A stretch of DNA of 64,000 bases, from the NCBI GenBank assembly GCA_020051695.1, contig JAGVQM010000017.1:37978-101977 (forward strand), given 5' to 3'. A program made the translations under genes and the position numbers. The first letter of the stretch is position 1. Every line of letters begins with the position of its first letter. Positions 8,370-16,552 of this stretch are shown here, one piece after another. Below the pieces are notes generated by a model. That model searched no databases. It had not been told where the DNA came from and saw only the letters and a program-made list of their open reading frames with translations. This DNA is from Candidatus Zixiibacteriota bacterium (lineage in GTDB: Bacteria; Zixibacteria; MSB-5A5; WJJR01; JAJRUJ01).

Positions 8370-10352
8370 ATGATGGAGCGTTTTATCCCGGCTATGCTCG
8401 TGATTCTGGCGTGTGTTCCCGCGGCGTCGGGGCAGGTCTTTGATCCGTTGGGTCAGGTCCTGGGGCAGGTTGGGCTTGACCGGGAACAACTCACGTTTGA
8501 TGAATATGATATGTCCAACTACGGGGGCGGCGAGTTCGTCCTGCCCTTGTTTACCGCCCTGCAGCGCCGTCCTCTGAAAATCCCGCCTTATACCGATTCG
8601 TACGCCCGCGTGCTGGATATTTCCGGACACCGCCTGCAGGATATTATCAGTTTTGCCTCGCTGCGCATAGATGAAGGGTCGCGCCGCTCATTACTCGCCA
8701 ACTCCCTGGATACAGTCCTCGCTCAGGTCCAAAGAGGCCGGGATTTGTATTCGGCTATCGATGTACTTCACACCCGGCTGGGCGCGAGCCGGCACGAGTG
8801 GCGGGCTTCAGCCACTGGCCGGCTGGAAAACGTCCCCAAAACGGTACGCGATATCGCCGCGGTGGTGACCCTTGCCGCCGCGGAAGCAGTCCGTTGGCCG
8901 AAGTTGGCCTTCAGGAATGCCGAGGACCGTTACGGAATGGACACGATGGTTACCAGGGCACTGCGGGTGCTGGCTTGGGAGGATGACACCCACGATGAAG
9001 ACTTTTACGAATTCATCCATGACATCGACTGGAAATATCTGCACGCAGGGGCACAGGACCTCGCCGCTGCCGTCGATTGGGCTTGCGATACGCTGTCCCG
9101 ACTGGCCTTTACCGAAAATTTCCAATTTGCCGTAGCCACCGCTCTGGGGCATATCGTGCTCAACGGGCAGGGCGGACATAAGTACCCGGCGGACGATTAT
9201 TTCCTGGTCATTGATGTCGCCGGAGATGATTCCTATGCCGGGGGGGCTGCCAATCGTGAATATGGCAAATGGATCAGCGTGGTCATTGACTGCGGCGGCA
9301 ACGACAAATATAAAATTGCGGGAGATTCGCTTTCCGGGTCGTTCGGCGCAGGCATATTCGGGTACTCGTTTCTGGTTGACCTGAAAGGTAACGATACGTA
9401 TTTCGGCAACAATCTGACGCAGGGCGTCGGATTGTTCGGGGTGGGGTGTCTGGCCGATTTCAGCGGCAACGACACCTATATCTCTCGGACACAGGCCCAG
9501 GGCGCGGGGATTTTCGGCATCGGTTTGTTATATGACGGCGGCGGCAAGGATACCTACAAAACCTACCAGATGGCCCAGGGTTTCGGCTACACTAAGGGGA
9601 TGGGGATCCTGCACGATGCCGGCGGCGATGACTTATATACGGCCGATGATCAGGATATTCGTTACCCCGCGTCGCAGACAAAAGAGCATAACGACAGCAT
9701 GGCCCAGGGCGTGGGGTATGGCTCGCGGCGCGATTACATCGACGGCTACTCGCTGGCCGGCGGTATCGGACTGCTCTACGACGCGGCGGGTGATGATCGC
9801 TATTCCGCCGGCTTGTTTGCCCAGGGTTGTGCCTACTGGTATTCGATCGGGATCCTGGCCGACCGCGCCGGTAACGACACGTATTCCGGCGTATGGTACG
9901 TCCAGGGATCGGGGGCACATTTCGGCGTCGGTTACCTCAATGACAAAGCCGGTAATGACAAATACACGGCCACGCATAACATGGCGATCGGCGCCGGGCA
10001 TAATTTTGCCGTGGGCATGTTCATCGACGAAACCGGTGACGATGTCTATGAAGCTCCCAACCTTTCACTGGGCGGCGGCAACGCCAACGGCATCGGGATT
10101 TTCTGGGACCGGGATGGTGCAGATAAATATATAATCAATGCCGCGACCACGCTCGGCCGGGCCAACGTGGCTTCGCGCGGTTCATTGCGCGATTATATCC
10201 AGACGCTCGGAGTTTTTCTGGATACCGGCGGCGATGTGGACATCTACCCGGCGGACAAATCCTTCGCCAAAAATAAAACACTCTGGATCCAGCGCGGCAC
10301 CGATGCTGACGCGCTGCTGGATACCGAAAAAGGATGCGGCGGCGACTTTTAG
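8370..10352 (+). CDS. Exported tandem-repeat protein with G-N-D-x-Y beta-solenoid-like repeats
   Basis: 660 residues from ATG 8370 (ATG 8373 is the alternative), with GGAG nine bases upstream and a signal peptide MMERFIPAMLVILAC...ASG. Residues about 20-270 are mixed, mostly helical, and unrecognised. From about residue 280 to 650 there are roughly twelve units of the form (A/G)G(N/D)D.Y.....AQG.G.FG.G.L.D, spaced about 25-45 residues (examples AGDDSY, KGNDTY, SGNDTY, GGDDLY, AGNDKY, TGDDVY). The Asp/Asn-Gly turns resemble calcium-binding RTX-type or left/right-handed solenoid turns, so a repetitive beta-solenoid with bound metal is a fair inference. It heads a three-gene unit with a DUF6599-like and a DUF362 gene. 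No catalytic motif is visible. Confidence 0.75.
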   Translation: MMERFIPAMLVILACVPAASGQVFDPLGQVLGQVGLDREQLTFDEYDMSNYGGGEFVLPLFTALQRRPLKIPPYTDSYARVLDISGHRLQDIISFASLRIDEGSRRSLLANSLDTVLAQVQRGRDLYSAIDVLHTRLGASRHEWRASATGRLENVPKTVRDIAAVVTLAAAEAVRWPKLAFRNAEDRYGMDTMVTRALRVLAWEDDTHDEDFYEFIHDIDWKYLHAGAQDLAAAVDWACDTLSRLAFTENFQFAVATALGHIVLNGQGGHKYPADDYFLVIDVAGDDSYAGGAANREYGKWISVVIDCGGNDKYKIAGDSLSGSFGAGIFGYSFLVDLKGNDTYFGNNLTQGVGLFGVGCLADFSGNDTYISRTQAQGAGIFGIGLLYDGGGKDTYKTYQMAQGFGYTKGMGILHDAGGDDLYTADDQDIRYPASQTKEHNDSMAQGVGYGSRRDYIDGYSLAGGIGLLYDAAGDDRYSAGLFAQGCAYWYSIGILADRAGNDTYSGVWYVQGSGAHFGVGYLNDKAGNDKYTATHNMAIGAGHNFAVGMFIDETGDDVYEAPNLSLGGGNANGIGIFWDRDGADKYIINAATTLGRANVASRGSLRDYIQTLGVFLDTGGDVDIYPADKSFAKNKTLWIQRGTDADALLDTEKGCGGDF

Positions 10353-10388
10353 GCGCCATCGTGCACTGCCACCGTTTTCGGGACCGAA

Positions 10389-11249
10389 ATGATGAGCGAC
10401 TTTAGTTTTCTTCCGGCGGAATTCGATGGTTGGCGGCAGGCGGGTGAGACCGTCTTCTACGACCGCGAAACCATTTTCGATTACATTGACGGCGCCGGTG
10501 AGGTGTATCGCCTGTATGATTTCCGGAATGTTGCAGTGTTTACCTTTGAGCGGGATGGCGGCGGCTCGGTACTGGTCGAACTTTTCGACATGGGTTCGGC
10601 CGGCGATGCGTACGGGATTTTCACGTTTTACCACGAAGGGAAGGATCTCCAGCTCGGGGACGGCGGCTATCTTCGCCCGCAGCTAGTCTGCTTCTGGCGT
10701 GGGCAATATTTCGTTTGTGTGTCTCCTTGCTCTGACTCGCCCGTGCCCGATCCGCTCCTGGAAGACGCGGCGCGGCTTATCGCCGCACAAATCCCCGCCG
10801 GAGGCAGTCCGCCCGCATGGCTGAAGTATTTCCCCACTAGGGACCGCCGGGCGCAATCACTGCGGTATTTTCATTCCCATCAGGCGTTGAACTATCATTG
10901 CTTTGTTTCCGAGGAAAACGTGTTGCGGCTCAACGAAAAAACCGAATGCCTGTTGGGGAGTTATCGGCTCGGCGGCCGGAGTTTTTTTCAATTGTGGGTC
11001 CGCTATCCTACGACGGCGGCGGCCGATGCCGCCTATGATTTCTTCACGCGCATGTATTCGCCGCAGACATGGCAAATGGGTGTTGTCGAGAACGATGACG
11101 GTACTTGGGCCGCTGCAGCCAAACATGAATCATTTATCGCCGCAGCTTTCGGCCTGCCCTCGGCCGCCGCGGCCGATTCATTGCGCGAAACGACAAAACA
11201 CCTGTTACGCGAGGCGGCCAAAAACCTGCAGCGGGAGGTGGAAAAATGA
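10389..11249 (+). CDS. DUF6599-like protein of unknown function
   Basis: 286 residues, no signal peptide and no membrane segment visible. The N-terminal part has a WRQAGETVFYDRETIFDYIDG motif followed by a Tyr-rich strand and AGDAYGIFTF, which resembles the DUF6599 family (assignment from memory, not searched). The C-terminal third is Ala-rich and helical. The stop codon overlaps the start of the DUF362 gene (11246-11249, ATGA), so the two are translationally coupled; proteins of this kind are often found next to DUF362 genes. It sits 36 bases behind the repeat protein. ATG 10389 and ATG 10392 are both possible starts, and no strong ribosome site decides between them. The function is unknown. 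Confidence 0.65.
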   Translation: MMSDFSFLPAEFDGWRQAGETVFYDRETIFDYIDGAGEVYRLYDFRNVAVFTFERDGGGSVLVELFDMGSAGDAYGIFTFYHEGKDLQLGDGGYLRPQLVCFWRGQYFVCVSPCSDSPVPDPLLEDAARLIAAQIPAGGSPPAWLKYFPTRDRRAQSLRYFHSHQALNYHCFVSEENVLRLNEKTECLLGSYRLGGRSFFQLWVRYPTTAAADAAYDFFTRMYSPQTWQMGVVENDDGTWAAAAKHESFIAAAFGLPSAAAADSLRETTKHLLREAAKNLQREVEK

Positions 11250-12145
11250 AACATTCAACTGAGTATATCTCTCGCCGTGATTTCCTGCGCGGTACTGCCG
11301 GGATAACCCTGGCCGCGGCAACCGGCCTGAGCTTGAACGTGAATGCCGAGGACGTCCTGCCCCCCAAAACCCGGCTGGTGCTTATCCGTGACGCCGGGGT
11401 TTTCAACGAGAAGGGGAATATTAACCGGGAAGTCCTCGAGCGCATGCTCGATGAAGCAGTCATGACTTTCTGTCAGGCGCAGGATGCGGCAACGGCGTGG
11501 AAAACGCTGGTTCGCGCGGAGGACCTGGTCGGTATCAAAAGTAACGCCTGGAATTCGTTGCCCACCCCGCCGGAGCTGGAACAGGCCTTGCTCAAACGTG
11601 TAATGGCCACAGGGGTGCCGGAAAAAAATATTGCCGTCGGCGATCGGCGAATTCTGGACAACCCGATCTTCCAGAACTCCACTGCCCTGATCAATGTGCG
11701 CCCCCTGCGTACCCATCACTGGTCGGGCGTCGGCGGGTGCATTAAAAACTATATCCAGTTCGTGCCTCAGCCGTGGGATTACCACAACGAGTATTGCTCG
11801 CCGCTGGCCTCGATCTGGGATTTGCCGATCGTCAAGGGCAAGACGCGGCTGAACATCCTGGTCTTGCTGCAACCATTGTTCTACGGCATCGGGCCGCATC
11901 ATTACGATCGTTCATACGTATGGAATTATTGTGGATTGCTTGTCGGCAACGACCCGGTCGCTCTGGATGCTATCGGGGTGCAGTTGATCATGGCCAAACG
12001 CCGCGAGCATTTCAAGGAGGATCGGCCGCTGACTCCACCCGCCATCCATATCACCCGCGCCGACACCACCTATGGCTTGGGCACTGCAGATCCCGCCAAA
12101 ATCGAGCTGATTAAACTGGGGTGGGCGGACGGGGCACTGGTTTAA
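11246..12145 (+). CDS. Tat-exported DUF362 domain protein
   Basis: 299 residues with a twin-arginine signal near the start (SRRDFLRGTAGITLAAATG), so it is probably folded and may bind a cofactor before export. The body contains the DUF362 pattern: VGIKSNAW near residue 90, then TGVPEKNIAVGDRR and the conserved LRTHHWSGVGGCIKNYIQF segment around residues 152-172, and a late GNDPVALDAIG. DUF362 proteins have no firmly established activity; some neighbours carry iron-sulfur domains, but no CxxCxxC cluster is seen here. It overlaps the upstream DUF6599-like gene by four bases. The gene ends 21 bases before a convergent gene, without a clear hairpin. Confidence 0.8.
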   Translation: MKHSTEYISRRDFLRGTAGITLAAATGLSLNVNAEDVLPPKTRLVLIRDAGVFNEKGNINREVLERMLDEAVMTFCQAQDAATAWKTLVRAEDLVGIKSNAWNSLPTPPELEQALLKRVMATGVPEKNIAVGDRRILDNPIFQNSTALINVRPLRTHHWSGVGGCIKNYIQFVPQPWDYHNEYCSPLASIWDLPIVKGKTRLNILVLLQPLFYGIGPHHYDRSYVWNYCGLLVGNDPVALDAIGVQLIMAKRREHFKEDRPLTPPAIHITRADTTYGLGTADPAKIELIKLGWADGALV

Positions 12146-12166
12146 CACCGGTTGTCCGATTATGCG

Positions 12167-12793
12167 CTACGGGCGGCAATTGCGGCAGGGTGACATTCCC
12201 AGGTAGTACGCCTCGCGCCGCGACGAGTATTGTTTCATATGGTCGGCGCGGATTCCGGCTGCCGCCGAGCAGCCGGGGCGATGAAAACGGAAGCCGATTG
12301 TCGAACCGACATAGAATTCCTCATCGTCGTCCCCCGCCAACAGCAAAGTCCAGACTCCCCGGCCGGCATCAATGGCTTCTTTTTGCCGGGCGATCAGAGG
12401 GCCGAGATATTCCTCATTGTCCTCGAAACCATAGACCACCGCCAGCCCGGCGGTGACCAGCGATTCGGCAACAAATATCTCATCCACAACTACACGGGCC
12501 AGCGTCCGGCCGTAGCGGTCTAGCGCCCGGCGGCCGGGAAACAGCGTCACCGTTTTGCCGTACACCAGATCGATATTCAATTGTGTGGCTTCCTCATAAA
12601 ATGGCTGGTCGTGCTCCGGGGTATCGACACACATATAGCGGACGACGCGGCCATCCTCCAGCTCGACGGTGTCACCGTCGATGACCCCGATGACCAGGGC
12701 CGATTGCGGCTGACGGTCCGTTGCCGGTCCGACGCACGAACATACCAGCGCAGCCAACCCCAGTAGGATTCCGCGATATCGCCGGAGTTTCAT
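12167..12793 (-). CDS. Thermonuclease (SNase)-like lipoprotein
   Basis: 208 residues from ATG 12793, which overlaps the stop of the upstream membrane-protein gene (ATGA). The N-terminus (MKLRRYRGILLGLAALVCSC) is a lipoprotein-type signal. The staphylococcal nuclease fold is marked by VIDGDTVEL, the active-site region VRYMCVDTPEHDQPF, DRYGRTLARV and AGLAVVYGF. The last 40 residues carry FHRPGCSAA...SSRREAYYLG..PCRNCRP, a Cys/His-containing extension often found fused to bacterial SNase domains. It probably hydrolyses extracellular or periplasmic nucleic acid. Its place in an overlapping operon with an exosortase is unusual and may reflect shared surface localisation or simple cotranscription. 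Confidence 0.85.
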   Translation of the reverse strand: MKLRRYRGILLGLAALVCSCVGPATDRQPQSALVIGVIDGDTVELEDGRVVRYMCVDTPEHDQPFYEEATQLNIDLVYGKTVTLFPGRRALDRYGRTLARVVVDEIFVAESLVTAGLAVVYGFEDNEEYLGPLIARQKEAIDAGRGVWTLLLAGDDDEEFYVGSTIGFRFHRPGCSAAAGIRADHMKQYSSRREAYYLGMSPCRNCRP

Positions 12794-13314
12794 GAGGCGA
12801 TATCCTGTTGGTCCTCTTGAGTTCCGGCGCCAAACCATCTGGCAATCCGCTCACGGGAAAACAACACCCACAAGACAAACGGCAGCGCATAGGAAAACAT
12901 GAAAACAGGGGAGATGCCGACATAAAACGACCGGCCCGATCCCAGTCGGCTGCGCAACAGGTACAACAACGGCGGCGTTGCCAGTTGCCAACAGCCGATA
13001 ATAGCCAGCCCGGTCAAACCCCAGGTCAACCGCCGCCACCCGGCAGGCCCGGCGGCGATCATCAGTGCCACAAACGGCAGCACCGACAAAACATAGCCGC
13101 GCGCCAACTGCCAGCTCGTGGTGTAGATCGCGGCGTCCAAGGCACATATTCCATAGACCCAGCGCAGGATCGGTCGCTGCCAGGAAAGCCAGAGTTGTTC
13201 CAGTCCGCCGGGCCAGAATGTCCCCAGGCCGGGCGCTGCCCCTTGCCAGACCACAAACAACGCCGCGGAGACTACCGCCAGTTTAAGCACGAGCAGCGCG
13301 AGAATGCGCAACAT
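12790..13314 (-). CDS. Small integral membrane protein beside the exosortase
   Basis: 174 residues with about four to five hydrophobic helices and few charged residues; a long first hydrophobic stretch starts at residue 3. I do not recognise a family. It overlaps the 3' end of the exosortase gene by 32 bases and the start of the nuclease gene by four, so the three should be made together. Small membrane partners next to exosortases are common (for example in exosortase-associated families), and a role as an accessory factor of protein sorting is an inference. GAAGGTGG upstream of ATG 13314 may serve as ribosome site. Confidence 0.7.
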   Translation of the reverse strand: MLRILALLVLKLAVVSAALFVVWQGAAPGLGTFWPGGLEQLWLSWQRPILRWVYGICALDAAIYTTSWQLARGYVLSVLPFVALMIAAGPAGWRRLTWGLTGLAIIGCWQLATPPLLYLLRSRLGSGRSFYVGISPVFMFSYALPFVLWVLFSRERIARWFGAGTQEDQQDIAS

Positions 13315-13849
13315 GCCGCACCACCTTCAGAATCCACAACAGCCAGACCGAGGCGATCATCAGAATCATGGTCACTTGCCAGAAATAAATATGAAAAAAG
13401 TCGAACCAATCGGGGCGGATGTTACCGACAACTACCAGCAACACCATCCGCACGATATTCAACGAATATAGTACGATTGCCCCGCCGATGACGCCGATCA
13501 GTTTTTCCCGCCGGCTCGCCGGATAAGCCAGGGCGGCGGCGATAAAAATGACGATTTCGTAAATCCCTGTGCATTCTTCGATGATCTCGATTGCAATGTT
13601 CGGTGCGGAAATAAATCTGCCCTGCAGCGAAATCTCCATGCCCCCCAAACTCAGGACACTCCCCACCAGCCGAGCGGTTGCTGCCATAAACAATATCATC
13701 TGGTCGTTAAATACCGCGCTGATTGCGGCATAGACCACGGAGAAGACAAGCAGCAGGACAACAAATAACACAATAAACAGCACTGCGGGGTGGAGCCGGC
13801 GCCACCATGACGTCCTGGTCTGTTTTTTCGCGCGCGGCAACCGATACAT
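13283..13849 (-). CDS. Exosortase/archaeosortase family protein (short, XrtH-like)
   Basis: 188 residues with a basic N-terminus and about five or six membrane helices. The three family catalytic residues are present in order: Cys93 in EECTGIYE, Arg134 in SLNIVRMVLLV and His153 in FFHIYFWQ. Exosortases cut PEP-CTERM-type C-terminal signals after membrane insertion and hand the protein on to the envelope or outside. The short length without an extra C-terminal domain resembles the small stand-alone forms (XrtH-like); this subtype call is tentative. A PEP-CTERM protein is encoded in this window at 32655-33347, a likely substrate. No exopolysaccharide genes surround it, unlike many exosortase loci. 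Start ATG 13849 has only a weak AAGG upstream. Confidence 0.85.
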   Translation of the reverse strand: MYRLPRAKKQTRTSWWRRLHPAVLFIVLFVVLLLVFSVVYAAISAVFNDQMILFMAATARLVGSVLSLGGMEISLQGRFISAPNIAIEIIEECTGIYEIVIFIAAALAYPASRREKLIGVIGGAIVLYSLNIVRMVLLVVVGNIRPDWFDFFHIYFWQVTMILMIASVWLLWILKVVRHVAHSRAARA

Positions 13850-13915
13850 ATCTACAGGGCCTTTAGCTATGTCTGGACGCTGTTAAAGTATAACCTGTGG
13901 CCGGAGTCTTGACCA

Positions 13916-15817
13916 GTGCAAAATAAGGTGACCCACGGGCGGCAGCTCAAAATCGCCTTTATCGTGCTGGCCGCGATGCTGTTGGTTTCGCAGTTGTCGT
14001 CAATCCTGTTGTTGAACGGGGTTTTGCACACGGAGGAAGAAAAAATCCGCCTGCGGCTGGGCGGTTTTGTCGATGGTATCCTCCATGTGTGGTCGGCGGG
14101 TGGCTGCGATCTGGAGACGGCCGATACCCTGGTCGGCCGAGTTTTGCACTCGGACGCCCTGTCGGCGGTCTGGCTTGCCGAATATCATGATTCCACCGGT
14201 TGGCGTATCCGCCGCTTCGGCGAGACAGACGTACTCCCCGCGGGGCTTGGCGGGACCCCTGAACCCGGCAACATCGGGCGCAGCGGCGCCGAGGATATCC
14301 CCTACGTCAACGCCGATTATGAAATCGGCGGTCGGCTGTATCGCTCATTTTCAACGACGCGCATCATCAACGGCTTTCCCATCGTGGTCGGCGCTGCCGT
14401 GCCGATACCGACCGTGGCTCGCTTGCGCGGTTTGCGAGATTGGGATTTCATTTTGCGGGCGGGCATCCTGGTCATGTTCATCTGGTTTGCCCTGCAATTT
14501 TTCCGGCTGATCTTTGTCCCTTATCAGAAAATGCGGGCGCAGGCCGAACGATTGTCGGGTTCCGAATGCCTCGCCGGACCGAAAAGTGATGATGTTGAGT
14601 ATGTCATGGAGGCGTTTGCTGCCGCCGTGGCCCGGCTGACCCGCCAGAAGGACAATCTGCAACAGGAATTCGATCAAAGCAAGAAACGGTATGAAAACCT
14701 TGAAAAATTCAATACGTACATCCTCAATTCCATGTCGGCAGGTATTCTGATCTTTGATCGGCAGGGGACAGTCCTGCGGTTGAACCCCTCGGCGGGACGG
14801 ATCCTGGGTTTGGATTCGGCGGAAGTGATCGGCCGTTCCTATCATGATCTGGCGCAGCGTTTCCCCGAATTGGGGACGGTACTCGAAGCCGGTTTGCAGG
14901 ATGCCCGGACCTTCGTCCGGCGGGAAATAACCATCAGCTTGCTGCGGGAACCGGGAGAAAAACGATATCTGGGTATTACGACATCATTGATTTACAACGA
15001 TGCGGAAAAGATCGTCGGCATCAGCGTCCTGTTGACTGATTTGACTGAAATCAAGCGTTTGCAGGCCGATTTGGAAAACAACCGCCGGCTGGCGGATTTA
15101 GGTGAAATGGCCGCGGGGCTGGCGCACCAATTGCGCAATTCGATGACCGCGATTGTCGGGTTCGGTCGGCTCCTGCGCAGCAAAGTCGCCGGTGACGAAA
15201 AGGTGGCGAACACGGTGGATGATGTCCTCCTTGAAGCCGCCGAATCCGAGCAGATGCTCGCGCAATTTTTGAATTTTGCGCGGCCGATGTCTCTGGAAAA
15301 CAGTCCGGTATCTTTAAGCGAGATAATCGACCGCGCGGCCGAGATGGTCCACGCCGACCTCGAGGAACATCAGGTCAAACTTACGGTACAGCGCGCCGGC
15401 ACGGACGATACGATCAACGCCGATTCCCTGATGCTGCGCCAGGTGTTTGTCAATCTGTTCCAGAATGCGGCTGAAGCGATCGGCAAGGGCGGCAGAATCG
15501 ACGTGCGCCTGTATCCCCCGGTACAGGGGGCCGGGGAGGAGCCCGGGCGGCACTGGCTGGTCCGCGTGGGGGATAACGGCCCCGGCATCCCGGGGAACGA
15601 CCACGAAAAAATTTTTCGACCTTTTGTGACCTCCAAACAAACCGGCACCGGTTTGGGGTTGGCGGTGGCGCGCAAGATCGTGCTGTGTCACGGCGGATAC
15701 CTCAGCGTGGAGTCCTCTACGCCTGCCGGTACGGTTTTCCTGCTGCGGCTGCTTGCGTTGCAAACTTCTATTCCCGAGGGCACGCTGCAAAAGTATTTGG
15801 CCGACCACAAATTATGA
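13916..15817 (+). CDS. PAS-domain sensor histidine kinase
   Basis: 633 residues from GTG 13916, with GGAG nine bases upstream. Domains in order: membrane helix at about 12-35; periplasmic sensor region to about 175; second helix at about 178-200; a coiled-coil linker; a PAS domain at about 265-385 (ILIFDRQGTVLRLNPSAG); HisKA with the phospho-acceptor His404 (GLAHQLRNSMTAIVGF); and an HATPase domain with Asn517 (FQNAAEAIG), VGDNGPGIP and GTGLGLAVARKI. It is NtrB/ZraS-like in layout. There is no response-regulator gene next to it on this strand, so its partner is elsewhere. It is divergent from the exosortase operon with only 66 bases between the starts, so shared control is possible. Confidence 0.9.
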   Translation: MQNKVTHGRQLKIAFIVLAAMLLVSQLSSILLLNGVLHTEEEKIRLRLGGFVDGILHVWSAGGCDLETADTLVGRVLHSDALSAVWLAEYHDSTGWRIRRFGETDVLPAGLGGTPEPGNIGRSGAEDIPYVNADYEIGGRLYRSFSTTRIINGFPIVVGAAVPIPTVARLRGLRDWDFILRAGILVMFIWFALQFFRLIFVPYQKMRAQAERLSGSECLAGPKSDDVEYVMEAFAAAVARLTRQKDNLQQEFDQSKKRYENLEKFNTYILNSMSAGILIFDRQGTVLRLNPSAGRILGLDSAEVIGRSYHDLAQRFPELGTVLEAGLQDARTFVRREITISLLREPGEKRYLGITTSLIYNDAEKIVGISVLLTDLTEIKRLQADLENNRRLADLGEMAAGLAHQLRNSMTAIVGFGRLLRSKVAGDEKVANTVDDVLLEAAESEQMLAQFLNFARPMSLENSPVSLSEIIDRAAEMVHADLEEHQVKLTVQRAGTDDTINADSLMLRQVFVNLFQNAAEAIGKGGRIDVRLYPPVQGAGEEPGRHWLVRVGDNGPGIPGNDHEKIFRPFVTSKQTGTGLGLAVARKIVLCHGGYLSVESSTPAGTVFLLRLLALQTSIPEGTLQKYLADHKL

Positions 15818-15847
15818 CGGCGGACCGGCAAATGGGCCGGAAAGCGG

Positions 15848-15877
15848 TTGACAAAGACAGCCATCGTGTAGTAAAGT
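15848..15877 (+). promoter_or_regulatory. Promoter of the tRNA-Leu gene
   Basis: TTGACA (15848-15853), 18 bases and TAAAGT (15872-15877). The predicted start is about 28 bases before the mature tRNA. The -35 is perfect and the -10 matches at four of six positions. Confidence 0.45.
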
Positions 15878-15911
15878 CTACTGCCTGAAGTCATGGGCGC
15901 TTGGAGTACGC

Positions 15912-15997
15912 GCCGGAGTGGTGAAATTGGCAGACGCGCCGGACTCAAAATCCGGTGAGACCTAAATCTCGTGTGGGTTCGATTCCCACCTCCGGCA
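15912..15997 (+). tRNA. tRNA-Leu (anticodon CAA)
   Basis: Full cloverleaf of 86 bases: acceptor GCCGGAG pairs with CTCCGGC (15990-15996) plus discriminator A. The anticodon stem CCGGA/TCCGG encloses loop CTCAAAA (anticodon CAA, reads UUG). A long class II variable arm (GAGA...TCTC) and the T arm GTGGG-TTCGATT-CCCAC follow. The 3' CCA is not encoded. Confidence 0.96.
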
Positions 15998-16102
15998 TTT
16001 ACCGAACGGCAGACCAAAATTACTGTTCAGCCGGCTCGATTAGCCGCAATACAACAAAAACTCCCTGCCCCCCGGGTCAACCATCCCCCGGGAAGGAAAG
16101 AC

Positions 16103-16552
16103 TCATACACCGATAAGTTCTTTGACTTTCGCCACGACCAGTTCCGGATCGATGGGTTTGTCGATGAACATGTCGGGCTTGACCAGCCCCTCCTCGCGCA
16201 TCTCGCGGATGGATTTGCGCATCGCCTCCCGCAAGCTGTCATAGGGACTTTCAGCGGTGTCACCGCTTTGCGCGTCGAGGTCCTCCAGGACTTCCGCGAC
16301 CCCGGTCAGCATGATGACCGGCAGGTCTTTGTACTGTTCGTCGCGGCGAAGTTGCTTGAACAACACAAACCCGGTCTTTTTGGGCATCATCACGTCCAGC
16401 AGTACGAGGTCCGGCCGTTCGTTCTGGATTTTTTCCAGCCCGTCTTTGCCGTTATAGGCGGGCACTACCTCATAACCGTTCTCCTCAAGGGCCGCCGTCA
16501 GAAATTTGACCGTGTTTTCGTCGTCGTCAACCACCAGCACTTTTTTTGCCAT
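16103..16552 (-). CDS. Receiver-only response regulator
   Basis: 149 residues from ATG 16552; AAGGAGG lies six bases upstream and the MAKKVLVVDDDEN start is typical of CheY-like receivers. The acidic pocket (Asp9-11), the phospho-acceptor Asp53 in LLDVMMPKKTG, Thr83 and Lys132 (IDKPID) are all present. Between Thr83 and Lys132 there is a stretch of about 20-25 residues more than in a minimal receiver (SGDTAESPYDS...REMREEG), so the alpha4-beta5 region is enlarged. There is no output domain. The start overlaps the 3' end of the upstream histidine kinase gene by 26 bases, so the two form a pair. Both follow the qmo-dsr genes on the same strand, and a role in redox or sulfur-related signalling is an inference. 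Confidence 0.9.
   Translation of the reverse strand: MAKKVLVVDDDENTVKFLTAALEENGYEVVPAYNGKDGLEKIQNERPDLVLLDVMMPKKTGFVLFKQLRRDEQYKDLPVIMLTGVAEVLEDLDAQSGDTAESPYDSLREAMRKSIREMREEGLVKPDMFIDKPIDPELVVAKVKELIGV

Noticed and set aside
15688..16017. Minus-strand open frame of 109 codons over the tRNA (GGGNRTHTRFRSHRILSPARLP...)
   Set aside because: This is the well-known false translation of the antisense of a tRNA-Leu gene; the tRNA cloverleaf explains the sequence.
16056..16092. Possible terminator after the response regulator (two CCCGGG blocks and AAAAA)
   Set aside because: The stem is only a self-complementary six-base block and the T run on the minus strand is about ten bases away, so it does not form a normal terminator.
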